NCBI GenBank assembly: GCA_026120185.1
Contig: JANUWF010003366.1
Span: 1,426,001 to 1,490,000 of the forward strand
DNA length: 64,000 nucleotides
Reading direction: 5' to 3'
Source: Voacanga thouarsii
Lineage: Eukaryota > Streptophyta > Magnoliopsida > Gentianales > Apocynaceae
The notes under the pieces: model-generated
What the model saw: only the letters and a program-made list of their open reading frames with translations
Database searches by the model: none
Told to the model about the DNA's origin: nothing
Made by a program: the position numbers and the translations under genes
Shown here: positions 11,315 through 21,595 of the stretch, one piece after another
Layout: every line of letters starts with the position of its first letter
Position numbering within the stretch: the first letter of the stretch is position 1

Positions 11315-13631
11315 AAGGGGTCTTTATAACTAGGTCACACAAACAAAATAGCGGAATAAAAATAATACTTTAACTTAAAATTTATTACATCCCAAGAATA
11401 AATCCATGAATTCCCAAAACAAATCCATAAATAAAATTATCCACTCTCAACTCCCCAAATCAACATATAAAAATAAATGACAACATTCTCTTCCAAGGCA
11501 GATAACACTAGCTACTCATTCCTACAGCAGGATCGACCTAAAATCATGGTAAAAAGGTGATGAGATAGAAATCTCAGTAAGTCCATGTGTGCTTTGAGTG
11601 TCCAGTGGAAATAGTTCGTGAATGCAAAGTATAAAACCTTTATTAGAGAAATACTGGCAAGCAATAAACGTTAGTCATAAGCAAGAATGGTGCTTTAGCT
11701 TTTCCAACTATACATAATCAATAAAATCAACCACTCAAAATAAATGATCATGGGTTACCACACGTTGGGCCCCATAACCGGTCAAAATGCCACACTTTGT
11801 GTAGACTGACAAAAGATAAGTGATCGGCCTGCCGGGCAAGATACTCCTCCTTCTCTATACCTAAACAACAACCGGGTGTTCATTCCGGCAAAACATAGTT
11901 ACTTGACTGAAAAATAAACAATTGCTAGCGCGGACCGGCACGACCTACTGAACTGACATCTTATCCGGGAAGGACTCACCCCTTAGAGGTGGCCACCTAC
12001 TGAGAGACTCACCCTAACCCTTCAAAGACTAGTCCTAGCAATCCACCCTTATTGAGTACTCAATGTAACGCAACCCACTTGGAGAAAATGAACAAACTAT
12101 AATTCCACATGAAAATGGTAATTAAGGGTCTCCAAAATCTTTGTCAAAATTAGTTTTGGAAAGAGTTTTGAGTTTGAGTAAATCTGCTTATGGATTTTCA
12201 AATAATTTATTTGACTGAAATAAGAAAGGAGTCAATCCTCAATTGCCTTACAGAAATGAGTGTCCATGCACTCTACATTTGTCTTGCCATAATAAACATT
12301 TTACAATAATCAGGTTTTATGCAGGAGCTTACCTGATTCTTGCTCACAATAAAAGGTCTCCAACAGCTGGTGTAACCCCGCATAGGCAAATACAAACCAC
12401 AATCAAACTCAAGCCAAAATCCACTTTCTCAATTTAAAACAACTCAACTCACTACTACCATGATCCTAGTGTCCCAAGCATTAAGGCTAAACAGTAAATA
12501 AATAGGTTTATAAGCTAAGCCTAATTTGATATTTAAAATAATTAATATTTTGAGAAACAAGTACTAATAAGTTGATGGTTTAAATCTTGCTAAGAAAAAT
12601 TTAGAGTTTACTTAACAATGAGTCTTAGGTAGTATTAGGTAAAATAATGATTTATTAATAATTCAATTGTTAGAAAATAATTAATAACTAAAATTAGTTG
12701 AAAATAAATTTAATGAGTCTTGCTTGAAAAATAATAAATAAATTTTTAATGGGTTTTGATTAAAAGATAATAATTAAATTTTTAGTAATAAATATTTTAC
12801 TAATTATGATTATTTCCATAAAAGGCTTTAGTTGATTTCATTATTTTATATAATATATATTTATATTTATATATTTATATTTCTAGCAAAAGCTATTATT
12901 TATTTTACTAAAATATCCTTATTATATATATTAATCCAAATCTACCTCTCATAGGGTTTTTCAAAATTACTAGTAAAATCATATTATGCAATATTTTATT
13001 CATGAAATAAAAATTAACTTAAGGACAACTAGGTCATGATCATAGTTCTATTGCTAACCATAATTATGAACATAGACAATCCTTCAATTCATCAACTCAT
13101 CCAAATCACGCATATAAAATATAACCACGGCTTTAATAATCACACAAGAATATAAATCATATTCATTATAGATGACATAATCTCTAGCATACTTAATCAT
13201 GGAGACATGCATTAAACATCAAAACATCGTACAATCAACCAAGATAATCCCTTCATGCATAAATCCCATCTCCATCATATTCATACATATATTCATGCTT
13301 CATTCTCAACTCATCACAACAATATATACTCAACCCTATTCATGATTCATCTTCTATCAACATCATCTTAGAGACATGAATCTAGAATTTAAAAGAAAGG
13401 TTAAAAATATTTACTCAATTGATGAAAACCTTGAAGGAGTTTCGAATGAATCTCAACTCCTACATGACTAGATCCGTCTAAGGAAGATGGAGAAAGCATG
13501 GTCATTGGAGAAGAAGCCATTCGGCCAAGAGAGAGAGACAGAGACAGAGAGAGAGAGACCATTAACGTGTTTATTCATATATATATTCATTAGAGATCAA
13601 GATTAGAGAAGATGAAGTTGGTAGAACAATC

Positions 13632-14009
13632 CTACCTTGAAGGTGTTCTTGAGCCTTCACAAAACTTCTGGTTTTTTTTATCAAAAAGAGCAAGTTGGAT
13701 TTGGGAGTTTGATGTTAAAAGTGGTGTGCATGGACTCACAGCAGTGAATAGATGAAATCTAGAATTTTTTAGAAGAAGTTTGGAGTGATTTGGAGAAGTA
13801 TTAGACAAAGAAAGGAGTAGGTGTTCTTGGTGTTCTATGTGTGCTTGAAGGTTGAAGAGAATGGAGGAATTTTGGTTAATGCTGGCCGAAATTCTGAGGG
13901 TTAAGGGCTGGCCAAATTGTTTGTAGGGTTTGGTAGATGATTTTCTGGTTTGGAAGGGAAAAGGAAAGGTTAGTTGTTGAAATCCTTGAAGAATATTTTT
14001 GGGAAGCAA
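13632..14009 (-). CDS. Short ORF inside solo LTR 1 (125 codons), function unknown
   Basis: An open frame of 125 residues in the sense direction of the LTR. It is rich in Ser, Asn, Gln and Phe, with no recognised domain, signal peptide or catalytic motif. It aligns by eye with the C-terminal half of the 211-residue ORF at 53076-53711 in solo LTR 3: shared strings include SILFNLQ and SSSKKFQ-like or LLLKNSRFH-like sequence. A separate upstream frame (14123-14332) starts MIRAPLSSPSSCTKFRRGCP, nearly the same as the start at 18442 in solo LTR 2. The repeated occurrence may only reflect descent from a common LTR leader. Coding status is unproven. Confidence 0.25.
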   Translation of the reverse strand: MLPKNILQGFQQLTFPFPFQTRKSSTKPYKQFGQPLTLRISASINQNSSILFNLQAHIEHQEHLLLSLSNTSPNHSKLLLKNSRFHLFTAVSPCTPLLTSNSQIQLALFDKKNQKFCEGSRTPSR

Positions 14010-15192
14010 ATTTGGAAACTAAATATTTAAGAGTATCTTTGATTATTGGAGAACTTTTGGTATTCTGCCATGGCCGAATTTCTGTGCAGAGTTTTAGCTG
14101 GATGAAAGCTGGTTGAAGGAGGCTAAGGGTGGTCGAAAATAAGGAGTATAATGGTGAAAGGAAGGTCTTGTTGTTTGAGGGATATTTTATGGAAAGTTGT
14201 TAAATTATGGTGGCTAGAATTTTGGTAACTAATCAAGCATGATTGCAGTAATTTTTTTTTTGGAAAGATTTTTGGGCAACCACGTCTGAATTTCGTGCAG
14301 GAGCTTGGGGAAGACAATGGAGCTCTAATCATGTCTATTTAAAAGTGGTTTGTGCAGAAAAATGGTGAAGGTTTGGGACAAGGCTGAAGGAGAACAAAGT
14401 TGGAAATTGTGTTTAGTGATTTCACAAGTTTGAAGGAAAATTCTGCGCAGATTTTTCTGCCATTGTTTAGTTAGTTCCCAGAGGGTTTGAGGGGGTATTC
14501 AAAGGTATTTCAAGACTGGTTTCCAGCCTTCTTCATGGAGGAAAAATGTGGCTAAGGAGCTGGAGAAAAACTGAAAGAAAACAGCTTGGTTTGAACTCAC
14601 CTATGCTGCGATTTTGCCCAGAAAATTTTCTGCTTTTTGCACAGCTTTTGTGCAGTCCGAAAATGGCCAGAAATATTCAAGCTTCAAGCTGATCAAAAGG
14701 GCCATTTTCTGGCAGCATTTGGGAGGGAATAATGGCTAAGAATTTCGACACCTTAAAGGCACAAGAAGCTGGAAATTTTCAATTCAATGCATGAAGGAAA
14801 ATGAACCAAGCTAAGGTGAAGTTTTAGAGAGTTCACTAGGGAAATTAATTCACTTGAAATCCTTCCCCCTCTACCATGGTTTCGGTCCACAAGATGTCTT
14901 TCTCTAAGAAATTTTGAACCTTCAAAGCCACAGTACATTGCTGGAATTTTCCTAGAATAAAATTGACTTGAACAAATTGAACATTCTAATGGATTGAGAA
15001 ATAGGAAAAATTAAGGATCAAGAGGAAATGAATTCCCCTTAGGAATTTTGTGCAGAGCAAAAGAATAGGATTAAGATACTCCTATCATGACTCTCTTAGG
15101 ATAACATCCCTACCCTATTCCAAAGCACATAAAGCCGAAAATTCCACTTCCCAAGCAAAAATCAAATTTAATCATTCTAAAGCTCCCATGAT

Positions 15193-15246
15193 GGAATTTG
15201 AACCCAAGACCTTAAGAATTAATTATAAGGCTCAACCACTAAACCA
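15193..15246 (-). repeat. tRNA-like segment in solo LTR 1 (A-box and B-box matches)
   Basis: In minus sense, TGGTTTAGTGG (15246-15236) matches the internal A box of tRNA-type promoters and GGTTCAAATTCC (15204-15193) the B box, with a T-loop-like TTCAAAT. The same pair is at 17528-17582 and 54681-54627 in the two sister LTRs. No full cloverleaf was found, so it is a tRNA-derived fragment, not a tRNA gene. Confidence 0.5.
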
Positions 15247-15889
15247 CAATAACTCTTGTTCTTATTTTCTCTCTAAAAAATATTTTTCTATTCAATCCTC
15301 AAGCTATCACCCTTTTTCCACCTCAATCAAAAATTACCATTTTGCCCTTCTCACTCAATAGTCATAATCAAGCCCTCTAGACTATAAAACACAAATTCAA
15401 TGCACATAAAATCATATAACAATATATTTAAACATGCAATGAAATATGATATGTATCCCAACCCCCTTACTCTAAGGTTGGTTTTGACTGGGGTTTCACA
15501 CAAATACCAAAGATGACAAAGAATTGATCAAATAACTAAATTAACACAAAATCATGAATCATAAATATTGTTAAATTACAATCAAAATATTGAATACATC
15601 ATTGCTAAAGGAAAAGAAGATAAAGAGATAAGAAAGCACTCATAGACAAGCCTCTTTTTTCTTCCTTGAAGACTCTCTTGAACAATCCTCCTTGATTTGG
15701 GTGAATTCCTCCTCTTTCAAAATTTCTACTTTATAACTCACCTTTTTCTTTTGTATATATCCAACCCTTGTGTTTTCTTGTACTTTTATAGGCCTCTTAG
15801 ATGCTGAGGAAGTCTTGGCCTAGTAGAAATAGGAAAATATCAAAATCATTGGATAAGCCCTAATTTCGTGTATAGAATATTCGCCTGCA

Positions 15890-16185
15890 GAGCATACCTA
15901 GCGCCAAGTACCTTCGACCCCCTGGCGCTAGGTGGACTATGTTCTTTCCTTGTTTTTGCTCTATTTTTAGCCATTTCTCCTCGGCAGATAGACTGGACCT
16001 GGCGCTAGGTGCACTTGCTAGATCTAGCGCCAGGTTTGTTCTGAAATTTCCCTAAAGCTTGCTCAATTTCTTCTGCTGGAGCAGAATGGACCAGGCGCTT
16101 GGTCCATTAGCTGGGCCTAGCACCAGGTCTATCCTGGTTATGTTCCATTGGCTGGGCCTAGCACCAGGTCTATCCTGGTTATGTT
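15890..16185. repeat. GC-rich inverted motif array and 41-bp tandem duplication in the element C 3' LTR
   Basis: Variants of the palindrome-like ACCTGGCGCCAGGT occur in both orientations at about 15897-15908, 15920-15933, 15998-16010, 16023-16035, 16089-16103 and 16116-16128. From 16104 a 41-bp unit is duplicated in tandem (16104-16144 and 16145-16185), differing at one base (attag versus attgg). Equivalent arrays are in the LTRs at 25818-27391 and 38597-40128. Confidence 0.7.
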
Positions 16186-16349
16186 CACTTTCTGCTCGAT
16201 TTTAACTTAAATCTGCACATATTTGCTAAAAACACCTTTTACAAGCAAAATGTCAAATATGAAGAAATATGCCTAGTTATTATAACAAATGTATCTTAAA
16301 ACAACCTCAAATAACTAAGAAAAGAATTGTAATTTTAACCCTTATCGCA

Positions 16350-16390
16350 TACCCCCACACTTGAACATTTGCTTGTCCTCAAGCAAAACA
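16350..16390 (-). other. Polypurine tract of element C
   Basis: In minus sense it reads GCTTGAGGACAAGCAAATG then TTCAAGTGTGGGGGTA immediately before the LTR start at 16349, matching the tract at 38565-38596 of element A almost exactly. Confidence 0.8.
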
Positions 16391-17274
16391 CTTTAGCCCA
16401 AGAAAAATTATCAAGAAAACACAAGGTTTTTCTCATTCAAAAATTTCTTCACCATAGCAAAGATTATGTCTTCCCTTCAAACTTTAGATACAACTCTTTG
16501 TCATTCATAGCCTTTGAAAATAATACAAACTTTGAAACATTGGACAAGATACCACAAAACTCTTGAAGTCAAATTAATCAAGTATATACCTTAGTCCAAG
16601 AAAATTATTTCACTCTTCAAGTAAAATTTTAGATAATATGAATCACATAAGTCAAGCCATCTACCAACTTAAGCATTATAAATCCAAAAATTGCACACTC
16701 AAGTTATAATATGAGGAAAGCACACCAAATTTTTTTCTCTCAAAATTTTATTTCAATGACTTAGGGAATTGATAGCCTCAAGTACATGGATTTCTCTTCA
16801 CACACCGTATTAGCCCTCTTTACAGTCATCACTCATCATTTTTTTTCAAAAATTCTTTCTTTCTTGCCTTCTTGCCTTCGGGATAGCATCAAGAGAGTGC
16901 ACCGAGTTCACTTGCTACTTCTTCCCATATGGACCTCATTTCAGTTAAAGGTCTTCAACGATCATCCACAAGAGCTTTTTTTTCAATTCACACCACAATA
17001 GTGTTGTTTCCACTCATTAATTTTTTTTTTTTTCAACTCAAATCAAATTTTTTCAACATTCTCCACAATCTGTCCTCTCAAAGATCTTTTTACAACTCAC
17101 ATTTTTCATCATATCTCAAAGCTCACAAAATTTAAACTAATAATACAAGAGTTAGCCAATAAACTCTTCTCATATTCATCATATCTTCTATATTTCAACT
17201 AGATAAGTCAAATAATATTCTAACACCAATGCATAAAATAAGATTAATCCAAATTCTCAAGTCTTCACTAATAT
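16391..17274 (-). mobile_element. Element C internal, 3' non-coding region
   Basis: This stretch corresponds in minus sense to 37690-38560 of element A: AT-rich, with runs of A (T on the plus strand) and a conserved motif like ggggctaatacggtgtgtg (minus sense, about 16793-16812). The plus-strand ORFs at 16369-17135 lie antisense to the element and are low-complexity. Nothing else was seen. Confidence 0.6.
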
Positions 17275-17527
17275 TGTGAAACCCCAGTCGGAACTAACCT
17301 TAGAGTAAAGGGGTTGGGATGCATATCATACTTAATTGCATGTTTAAATATATTTTTATATGATTTTATGTGCTTTGAATTTATGTTTTATAGTCTAGAG
17401 GGCTTGATTATGATTATTGGGTAAGAAGGGCAAAATGGTAACTTCTGCTTGAGGAGGAAATAGGGAGATAGCTTGAGGATTAAATAGGAAAAATAGTTTA
17501 GAAAGAAAATAAAAACAAGAGTTGTTG

Positions 17528-17582
17528 TGGTTTAGTGGTTAGAGCTTTGGAATTAATTATTGAGGTCTTGGGTTCAAATTCC
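17528..17582 (+). repeat. tRNA-like segment in solo LTR 2
   Basis: TGGTTTAGTGG at 17528-17538 (A box-like) and GGTTCAAATTCC at 17571-17582 (B box-like), about 250 bp from the LTR start. This is the same position as in the sister LTRs. Confidence 0.5.
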
Positions 17583-18441
17583 ATCGTGGAGCTTTAGCAT
17601 GATTAAATTTTATTTTTGCTTGGAAATGGGTATTTTCGGCCTTAAGAACCTTAGCATAGGGCAGAGGTGTTTTTCTAGGGGTGACATGATAGGAGTACTC
17701 TAATCCTATTCTTATGCCTACTCAAAATTTCCTAAGAGAATTCATTTCTTCTTGATCTTTAATTTCTCTTAATTCTCAATTCATTAGATTTCTCAAATTT
17801 GTTCTAGCCAACTTCATTCCAGAAATTTCAGTAAAGTGCTGTGGCTTTGAAGGTTCAAAATGTCTTAGTGAAAGACATCTTATGGTTTGAAAATGTGGCA
17901 GAGATGTGGGAGATTCCAAGAGAATAAATCCCTCTAGTGAACCTTCTAAAATTGCACTCTAGCTAGCTTCATTTTCCTTCATGGCATGAACTGAAATTTT
18001 TCTAGCTTCTTATGCCTTCAAGGTGTCGAAATTCATAGCCATTATTCCCTCCCAAATGCTGCCAGAAAATGGCCTTTTGATCAGCTTGAGATCTGAATTT
18101 TTCTGGCCAGTTTTGGATTGCACAAATGCTGTGCAAAACTAGAGAAATTTCTGGTTGAGTTCGCAGCTTTAGAGGTCCGAAACCAAACTGTTTTCTTTCA
18201 ACTTTTGCTCAGCATCTTAGCCACGTTTTTCCTCCATAAAGAAGGCTAGAAACTAGCATTGAAAGACCCCTAAAATCTCCTCCAAACTCTCTGCAAGCTG
18301 ACTGGAAAATGGCAGCCGAAATTGTCCAGAAATTCCAGCACCTTGCGAAAATTCTATACAGGAAAATTTTCAACTTTGTTTCCTAATTCATCCCTGGCCA
18401 AAACTTCAGCTTTTTTCTGCACAAACCACTCTTAAACAGCC

Positions 18442-18753
18442 ATGATTAGAACTCCATTGTCTTCCCCAAGCTCCTGTACAAAAATCAGACATGGCTGCCC
18501 GAAAATCTCTCCATCAAATCTCTGCAATCATGCGTTGATTAGATACCAAAATTCAAGCAACATTAATTTAGCAACCTTCCATAAAATGTTCCTCAAACAA
18601 CCAGACTTATTCTTCACCATTTCACTCCATCTTTTTGACCACCATTACCCTTCTTCAATCAGCTTTCATCCAGCAGAAACACTGCACAACAATTCGGCCA
18701 TAGCAACTTCCCAAAAGCTCTCCAATGATCAAAGATATTCTTGCTATATTTAG
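18442..18753 (+). CDS. Short ORF inside solo LTR 2 (103 codons), function unknown
   Basis: This is an open frame in the LTR sense direction, starting MIRTPLSSPSSCTKIRHGCP. The first 20 residues nearly match those encoded at 14332-14273 in solo LTR 1, and residues further on (NLATFHK, LKQPDL) match LTR 1 (NLTTFHK, LKQQDL) and LTR 3 (NLVNFHKTSLKQPDL). No known domain, membrane segment or motif was recognised. It sits in the leader region downstream of the expected LTR promoter. Similarity between copies is expected from common descent, so it does not prove coding function. Confidence 0.25.
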   Translation: MIRTPLSSPSSCTKIRHGCPKISPSNLCNHALIRYQNSSNINLATFHKMFLKQPDLFFTISLHLFDHHYPSSISFHPAETLHNNSAIATSQKLSNDQRYSCYI

Positions 18754-19213
18754 TTTCCAAATTTGATTCCTTAAGATATTCTTTTAAGATTTAACAACTA
18801 GCCTTTCCTTTTTCCCTTCCAAATCAGAAAATCATCTACCAAAACCCTACAAACAATTCGACCAACCCTAATCCTTCAGAATTTTGACAGCTTCAAATCA
18901 AAACCTCTCTACTCTCGTCAACCTTCAAGAACACATAGCACACCAAGAACACGTACTCCTTCCTTTCGCCTAATACCCCTCCAAATCACTTCAAACTTCT
19001 TCTAAAAACTCCAGAATTCATCTACTCACTGTCGCGAGTCCATCCATACCATTTTTAACATCAAACTCCAAAATCTAACTTGCTCATTTGGATCAAAAAC
19101 CAGAAGTTTTGTGAAGGATCAAGAACACCTTCTAAGTAAGTTTGTTCTAACAACTTTATCTTCTCTAATCTTTGATATCTAATGAATATGTATATGAATA
19201 AACATGCTAATGG

Positions 19214-19214
<1 letters not shown>

Positions 19215-19245
<31 letters not shown>
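19215..19245. repeat. (CT)n microsatellite in solo LTR 2
   Basis: A run of about 15 CT units. The matching GA-rich tract lies at about 13528-13558 in solo LTR 1 and 53000-53030 in solo LTR 3, so the microsatellite is an ancestral feature of the LTR leader. Confidence 0.9.
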
Positions 19246-19247
<2 letters not shown>

Positions 19248-21532
19248 CCGAACCTCTCTCCTTCTTGGCCGAATGGCTTCTTCACCAATGGCCATGCTTT
19301 CTTCATCTTCCTTGGACGAATCTAGTCATCTAGGAGTTGAGATCCATTTGAAACTCCTTCAAGGTATTCATCAATCAAGTAAGCCTTTTTAACCCTCCTT
19401 TTAAATTCTAGATTCATGTCTCTAGGATGATGTTGATAGAAGATGGATTATGAATAGGGTTTGAGTATGTATTGTTGTGATGAGTTGAGATTGAAGCATG
19501 AATATATGTATGAATATGATGGAGATGGGATTTATGCATGAGTTGATTATCTTGGTTGAATGTATGGTATTTTAGGGTTTAATGCATGCCTCCATGATTA
19601 AGTATGCTAGAGATTATGTCATCTATGATGAATAGGATTTATATTCTTGTGTGATTATTAAAGCCATGGTTATATTTATGCTAGTAAAGGTTAGATCATG
19701 CCTTAGTAAATTTAGATCTATGCTTATATTCATGATTTAGATGATTTGATGATGTGAAGGGGTGAGTATGTTCATGGTTGTGGTTAGCAATAGAATTATG
19801 ATCATGACATAGTTGTCCCTAAGCTAATTTTATTTCTTCAATAAATATTTAACATTATGATTTTTGGCTAGTAATTTCGAAGAACCCTAGGAAGGATAGA
19901 TTTGGATTATTATATATAAAAAGGATATTTTAGTCAAATAAATAATAGCTTTTGTTGGAAAAATAAAATATATAGATATTATATAAAATGATGAAATCAA
20001 CTAAAGCCTTTTATGAAAATAATCATAATAAGTAAAATATTTATTATTAAAATTTAATTATTATCTTTTAACCAAAACCTATTAAAGTTTATCTATTATC
20101 TTTCAATCAAGACTCATTAAAATTTATTTTCAACTAATTTTAGTTATCAATTATTTTCTAGCAAATAATTATTAATAAATCATTATTTTATCTAATACTG
20201 CCTAGGGCTCTTCATTAAATAAACTCCAAATTTTTCTTAGTAAGATTTAAACCTTCAGCTAATTAGTACCTATTTCCCAAAACACTAATTATTTTAAATA
20301 TCAGATTAGCCTCAACTTATAAACCCTTTTCCTTTCTTATTTGGCCTTAAAGCTTGGGACACTAGAATCATGGTAGTAGTGAGTTGAGTTAGTTTTAAAT
20401 TGAGAAAGTGAATTTTGGCTTAAGTTTGATTGTGGTTTATATTTACCCCATGCGGGGTTAGGTCGGCTGTTGGAGACCTCTTATTGTGAGCAAGAATCAA
20501 GTAAGCTCCTGCATAAAACCTATTTGATGCAAAATGGTTATTATGGCAAGCCAAATGTAGAGTGCATGGACACTCATTTTGTAAAGGTAATTGAGGATTG
20601 ATTCCTTTCTTATTTTAGCCAAACAAATTATTTGGAAATCAATAAGTAGATTTACTCAAACTCAAAACTCTTTCTAAAACTGATTTTGACAAAGACTTTG
20701 GAAATCCTTAATTGCCATTTTCAAGTGGAACTATGTTATGCTCATTTTCCCAAAAGGGGGATATGTTACGTTGAGTACTCAATAAGGATAGGCTATTAGT
20801 ACTAGTTTTGAAGAGCAAGAGTGAGTCTTCTGGCAGGAGGCCACCTCCAGAAGATAAGCTCAACTTAGAGAAACGTCAGTACTACTTAGTCATGCCGGCT
20901 CAAGCTAGTAGCTTTATTTCAGTCAAGTGACTGTGTTATGTCGGAATGGATACCCAGTTGTTATTTGGGTATAGAGAATGATGAGTATCTTACCCGATAG
21001 GCCGATCACCTACCTTTTGTCAATCTGCACTAAGTGTCGGCATTCTGACCAGTTATGGGGCCCAACATGTGGTAACCCATAACCCTTTCTTTTGAGTGGT
21101 TGATTTTTATTGATTATGTGTGGCTGGAAAAGCCAAAACACCACTCTTGCTTTTGACTAATGTTTATTGCTAGCCAATATTTCTCTTATAAAGATTTCAC
21201 ACTTTGCATCCACAAACTGTTTTCACTAAACACCCAAAGCACACACGGACTTACTGAGATTTCTGTCTCATCACCTTTTTACCATGATTTTAGGTCGATT
21301 CTGCTGTGGGGATGAGTAGCTAGTGTTATCTGCCTTGGAAGAGAATGTTGTCATTTATTTTTATGTATTATTTTGGGGAGTTGAGAGTGGATAATTTTAT
21401 TTATGGATTTGTTTTTCTTTTGGGAATTCATGGATTTATTCATGGATTTATTCTTGGGATATAATAAATTAAGTTAAAGTATTATTTTTATTCTGCTATT
21501 TTATTCGTGTAATCTAGTTATAAAGACCTCCT

Positions 21533-21543
21533 GTCCTTTGGAC
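21533..21543. other. Hairpin near the 3' end of solo LTR 2
   Basis: gtcctttggac is a perfect inverted repeat, the reverse complement of the hairpin at 11304-11314. It lies downstream of a possible poly(A) signal and within 60 bp of the LTR end. Confidence 0.5.
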
Positions 21544-21595
21544 GGGGCAACATCCCCGGCCTTGGCGGGCCTAGGTAGTAGGGTGTTACAAATAT

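Larger units (their letters stand above)
11258..15500 (-). mobile_element. Solo gypsy LTR 1 (4.24 kb) with CAAAT target duplication
   Basis: The plus strand reads TGTAACACCCCGC at the left end and GGGGTTTCACA at the right. Both sides are flanked by CAAAT (11253-11257 and 15501-15505), a perfect 5-bp target duplication inside the element C LTR. There is no internal region, so this is a solo LTR left by LTR-LTR recombination. Sense is minus, judged from homology of its 3' end to the 3' LTR at 3953-7574. Contents in sense order: tRNA-like segment (15246-15193), a TATA-like TTTTAAATAG near 14336-14345, short ORFs, a GA/CT repeat near 13528-13558, AT-rich DNA (12480-13000) and a terminal GC-rich hairpin (11275-11330). 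Confidence 0.9.
10496..16349 (-). mobile_element. 3' LTR of element C (split by a gypsy solo LTR)
   Basis: On the plus strand it starts TGATGCATAAATTG (LTR end) and finishes in cttatcgca (LTR start, minus sense TGCGATAAGG). After removing the insertion at 11258-15500 it is about 1.6 kb and alignable along its length to the LTRs at 25818-27391 and 38597-40128. The TATA box lies at about 15780-15795. The segment 15890-16185 holds the GC-rich inverted motif array and a 41-bp tandem duplication, both listed separately. Confidence 0.8.
17275..21590 (+). mobile_element. Solo gypsy LTR 2 (4.32 kb) with AATAT target duplication
   Basis: It starts TGTGAAACCCC at 17275 and ends GGGTGTTACA at 21590, flanked on both sides by AATAT (17270-17274, 21591-21595). 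It is the plus-sense sister of the LTRs at 11258-15500 and 50680-54934. Contents in order: tRNA-like segment (17528-17582), ORF 18442-18753, CT repeat (19215-19245), AT-rich block (about 19860-20330), a possible poly(A) signal (ataataaatt near 21460) and a GC-rich hairpin (21533-21543). The TATA-like site seen in LTR 1 has decayed here to cttaaacag near 18433. There is no internal region, so it is a solo LTR inserted in element C. Confidence 0.9.

Noticed and set aside
12243..12437. 64-codon plus-strand frame in solo LTR 1
   Set aside because: Antisense to the LTR, no counterpart preserved in sister LTRs and no known motif.
17528..17582. A functional tRNA gene
   Set aside because: Only A and B box matches and part of a T arm are visible; no acceptor or anticodon stem could be drawn.
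19204..19392. Frame with a Ser-Leu repeat (and its minus-strand Arg-Glu counterpart at 19061-19306)
   Set aside because: It is a reading of the CT microsatellite in a solo LTR; the repeat length varies among sister copies.
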